A stretch of DNA of 56,839 bases from Streptomyces sp. DH37 (GTDB taxonomy: Bacteria > Actinomycetota > Actinomycetes > Streptomycetales > Streptomycetaceae): positions 1 through 56,839 of the forward strand of contig NZ_JARVKV010000041.1 in NCBI RefSeq assembly GCF_029813835.1. The letters are read 5' to 3'. Position 1 is the stretch's first letter, and every line of letters starts with the position of its first letter. The position numbers and the translations under genes are program-made. Positions 56,785 through 56,839 of the stretch are shown piece by piece. Under the pieces are notes generated by a model. The model did no database searches. It was not told the DNA's origin and worked only from the letters and a program-made list of their open reading frames with translations.

Positions 56785-56839
56785 CTCTCTCTTAAACACA
56801 TCTGACGCTGCCGACGACAGCGAGTGTGTAGATCTCGGT
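56785..56839 (+). other. Illumina Nextera adapter (not genomic)
   Basis: CTCTCTCTTAAACACATCT matches the Nextera transposon end with two mismatches. GACGCTGCCGACGA (56804-56817) is the read-2-side adapter, CAGCGAGT (56818-56825) looks like an 8-base index, and GTGTAGATCTCGGT (56826-56839) is the start of the P5 reverse complement. The genome stops at or before 56784. Confidence 0.97.

Overview
The window is GC-rich actinobacterial chromosome, almost certainly Streptomyces or a close relative. The clues are very high third-position GC, frequent GTG starts, TAGGGT-type -10 boxes, and a gene order I recall from the S. coelicolor core (rnj-dapA-thyX-dapB-M16-pnp-rpsO, then an ESX/type VII locus, then ribF-truB-rbfA-infB-ylxR-nusA-rimP, then proS-ispG-rseP-dxr). 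It reads as one whole assembly contig. The left edge stops inside the leader of a ribosomal RNA operon, on the minus strand with the 16S gene beyond the edge. The last 55 bases are Illumina Nextera adapter, not genome. I see no tRNA, IS element, prophage or CRISPR array.

Layout. 1-331: rrn leader and promoter. 332-10580: housekeeping block, mostly minus strand: RNase J, DapA, ThyX, a small membrane protein and a PH-domain membrane protein (plus strand), a TPR-like membrane protein, DapB, an M16 zinc peptidase, PNPase and ribosomal protein S15. 10809-29583: a complete type VII (ESX) secretion locus with EccD, EccC, a DUF397 protein, two WXG100 proteins, two mycosin proteases, a large PPE/WXG-like Pro/Gly-rich protein with a small partner, EccB, EccE, an uncharacterised protein translationally linked to EccE, and an EspI/MinD-like ATPase with a very long Pro-rich N-terminus. 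29628-37948: translation and RNA block: RibF, TruB, RbfA, DUF503, IF-2, YlxR, NusA, RimP. 38209-40248: lipoprotein, ferritin-like DUF4439 protein and a degenerate aminoglycoside-phosphotransferase-fold protein. 40298-47578: ProS, two GNATs, IspG, RseP-type site-2 protease and Dxr, which gives two MEP-pathway steps. 47641-56741: accessory regulators and enzymes: a PadR-ATPase-permease operon, GNAT, alpha/beta hydrolase, EamA exporter divergent from MarR, a long acyl-CoA dehydrogenase, and a LacI regulator at the right end.

How it works together. The ESX genes form three or four transcription units around one machine. EccB/C/D/E make the membrane complex, the mycosins sit outside it, and EsxA/EsxB plus the PPE-like pair are likely substrates. 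The large PPE-like protein ends in a YxxxD signal next to an acidic DEETW motif. The accessory right arm shows tidy local control: PadR, MarR/EamA and LacI genes each carry inverted-repeat operators on or beside recognisable promoters, and several of these transcripts look leaderless.

Most unusual points: a chain of three overlapping mini-ORFs (MSTR, MSTR, MSTPMQ) directly upstream of infB; a 16-bp perfect hairpin that follows pnp but lies inside the start of the next gene; a phosphotransferase that has lost both metal-ligand positions; and the candidate ESX substrate pair with the unknown EccE-linked protein. No gap except 1-331 exceeds 300 bases.
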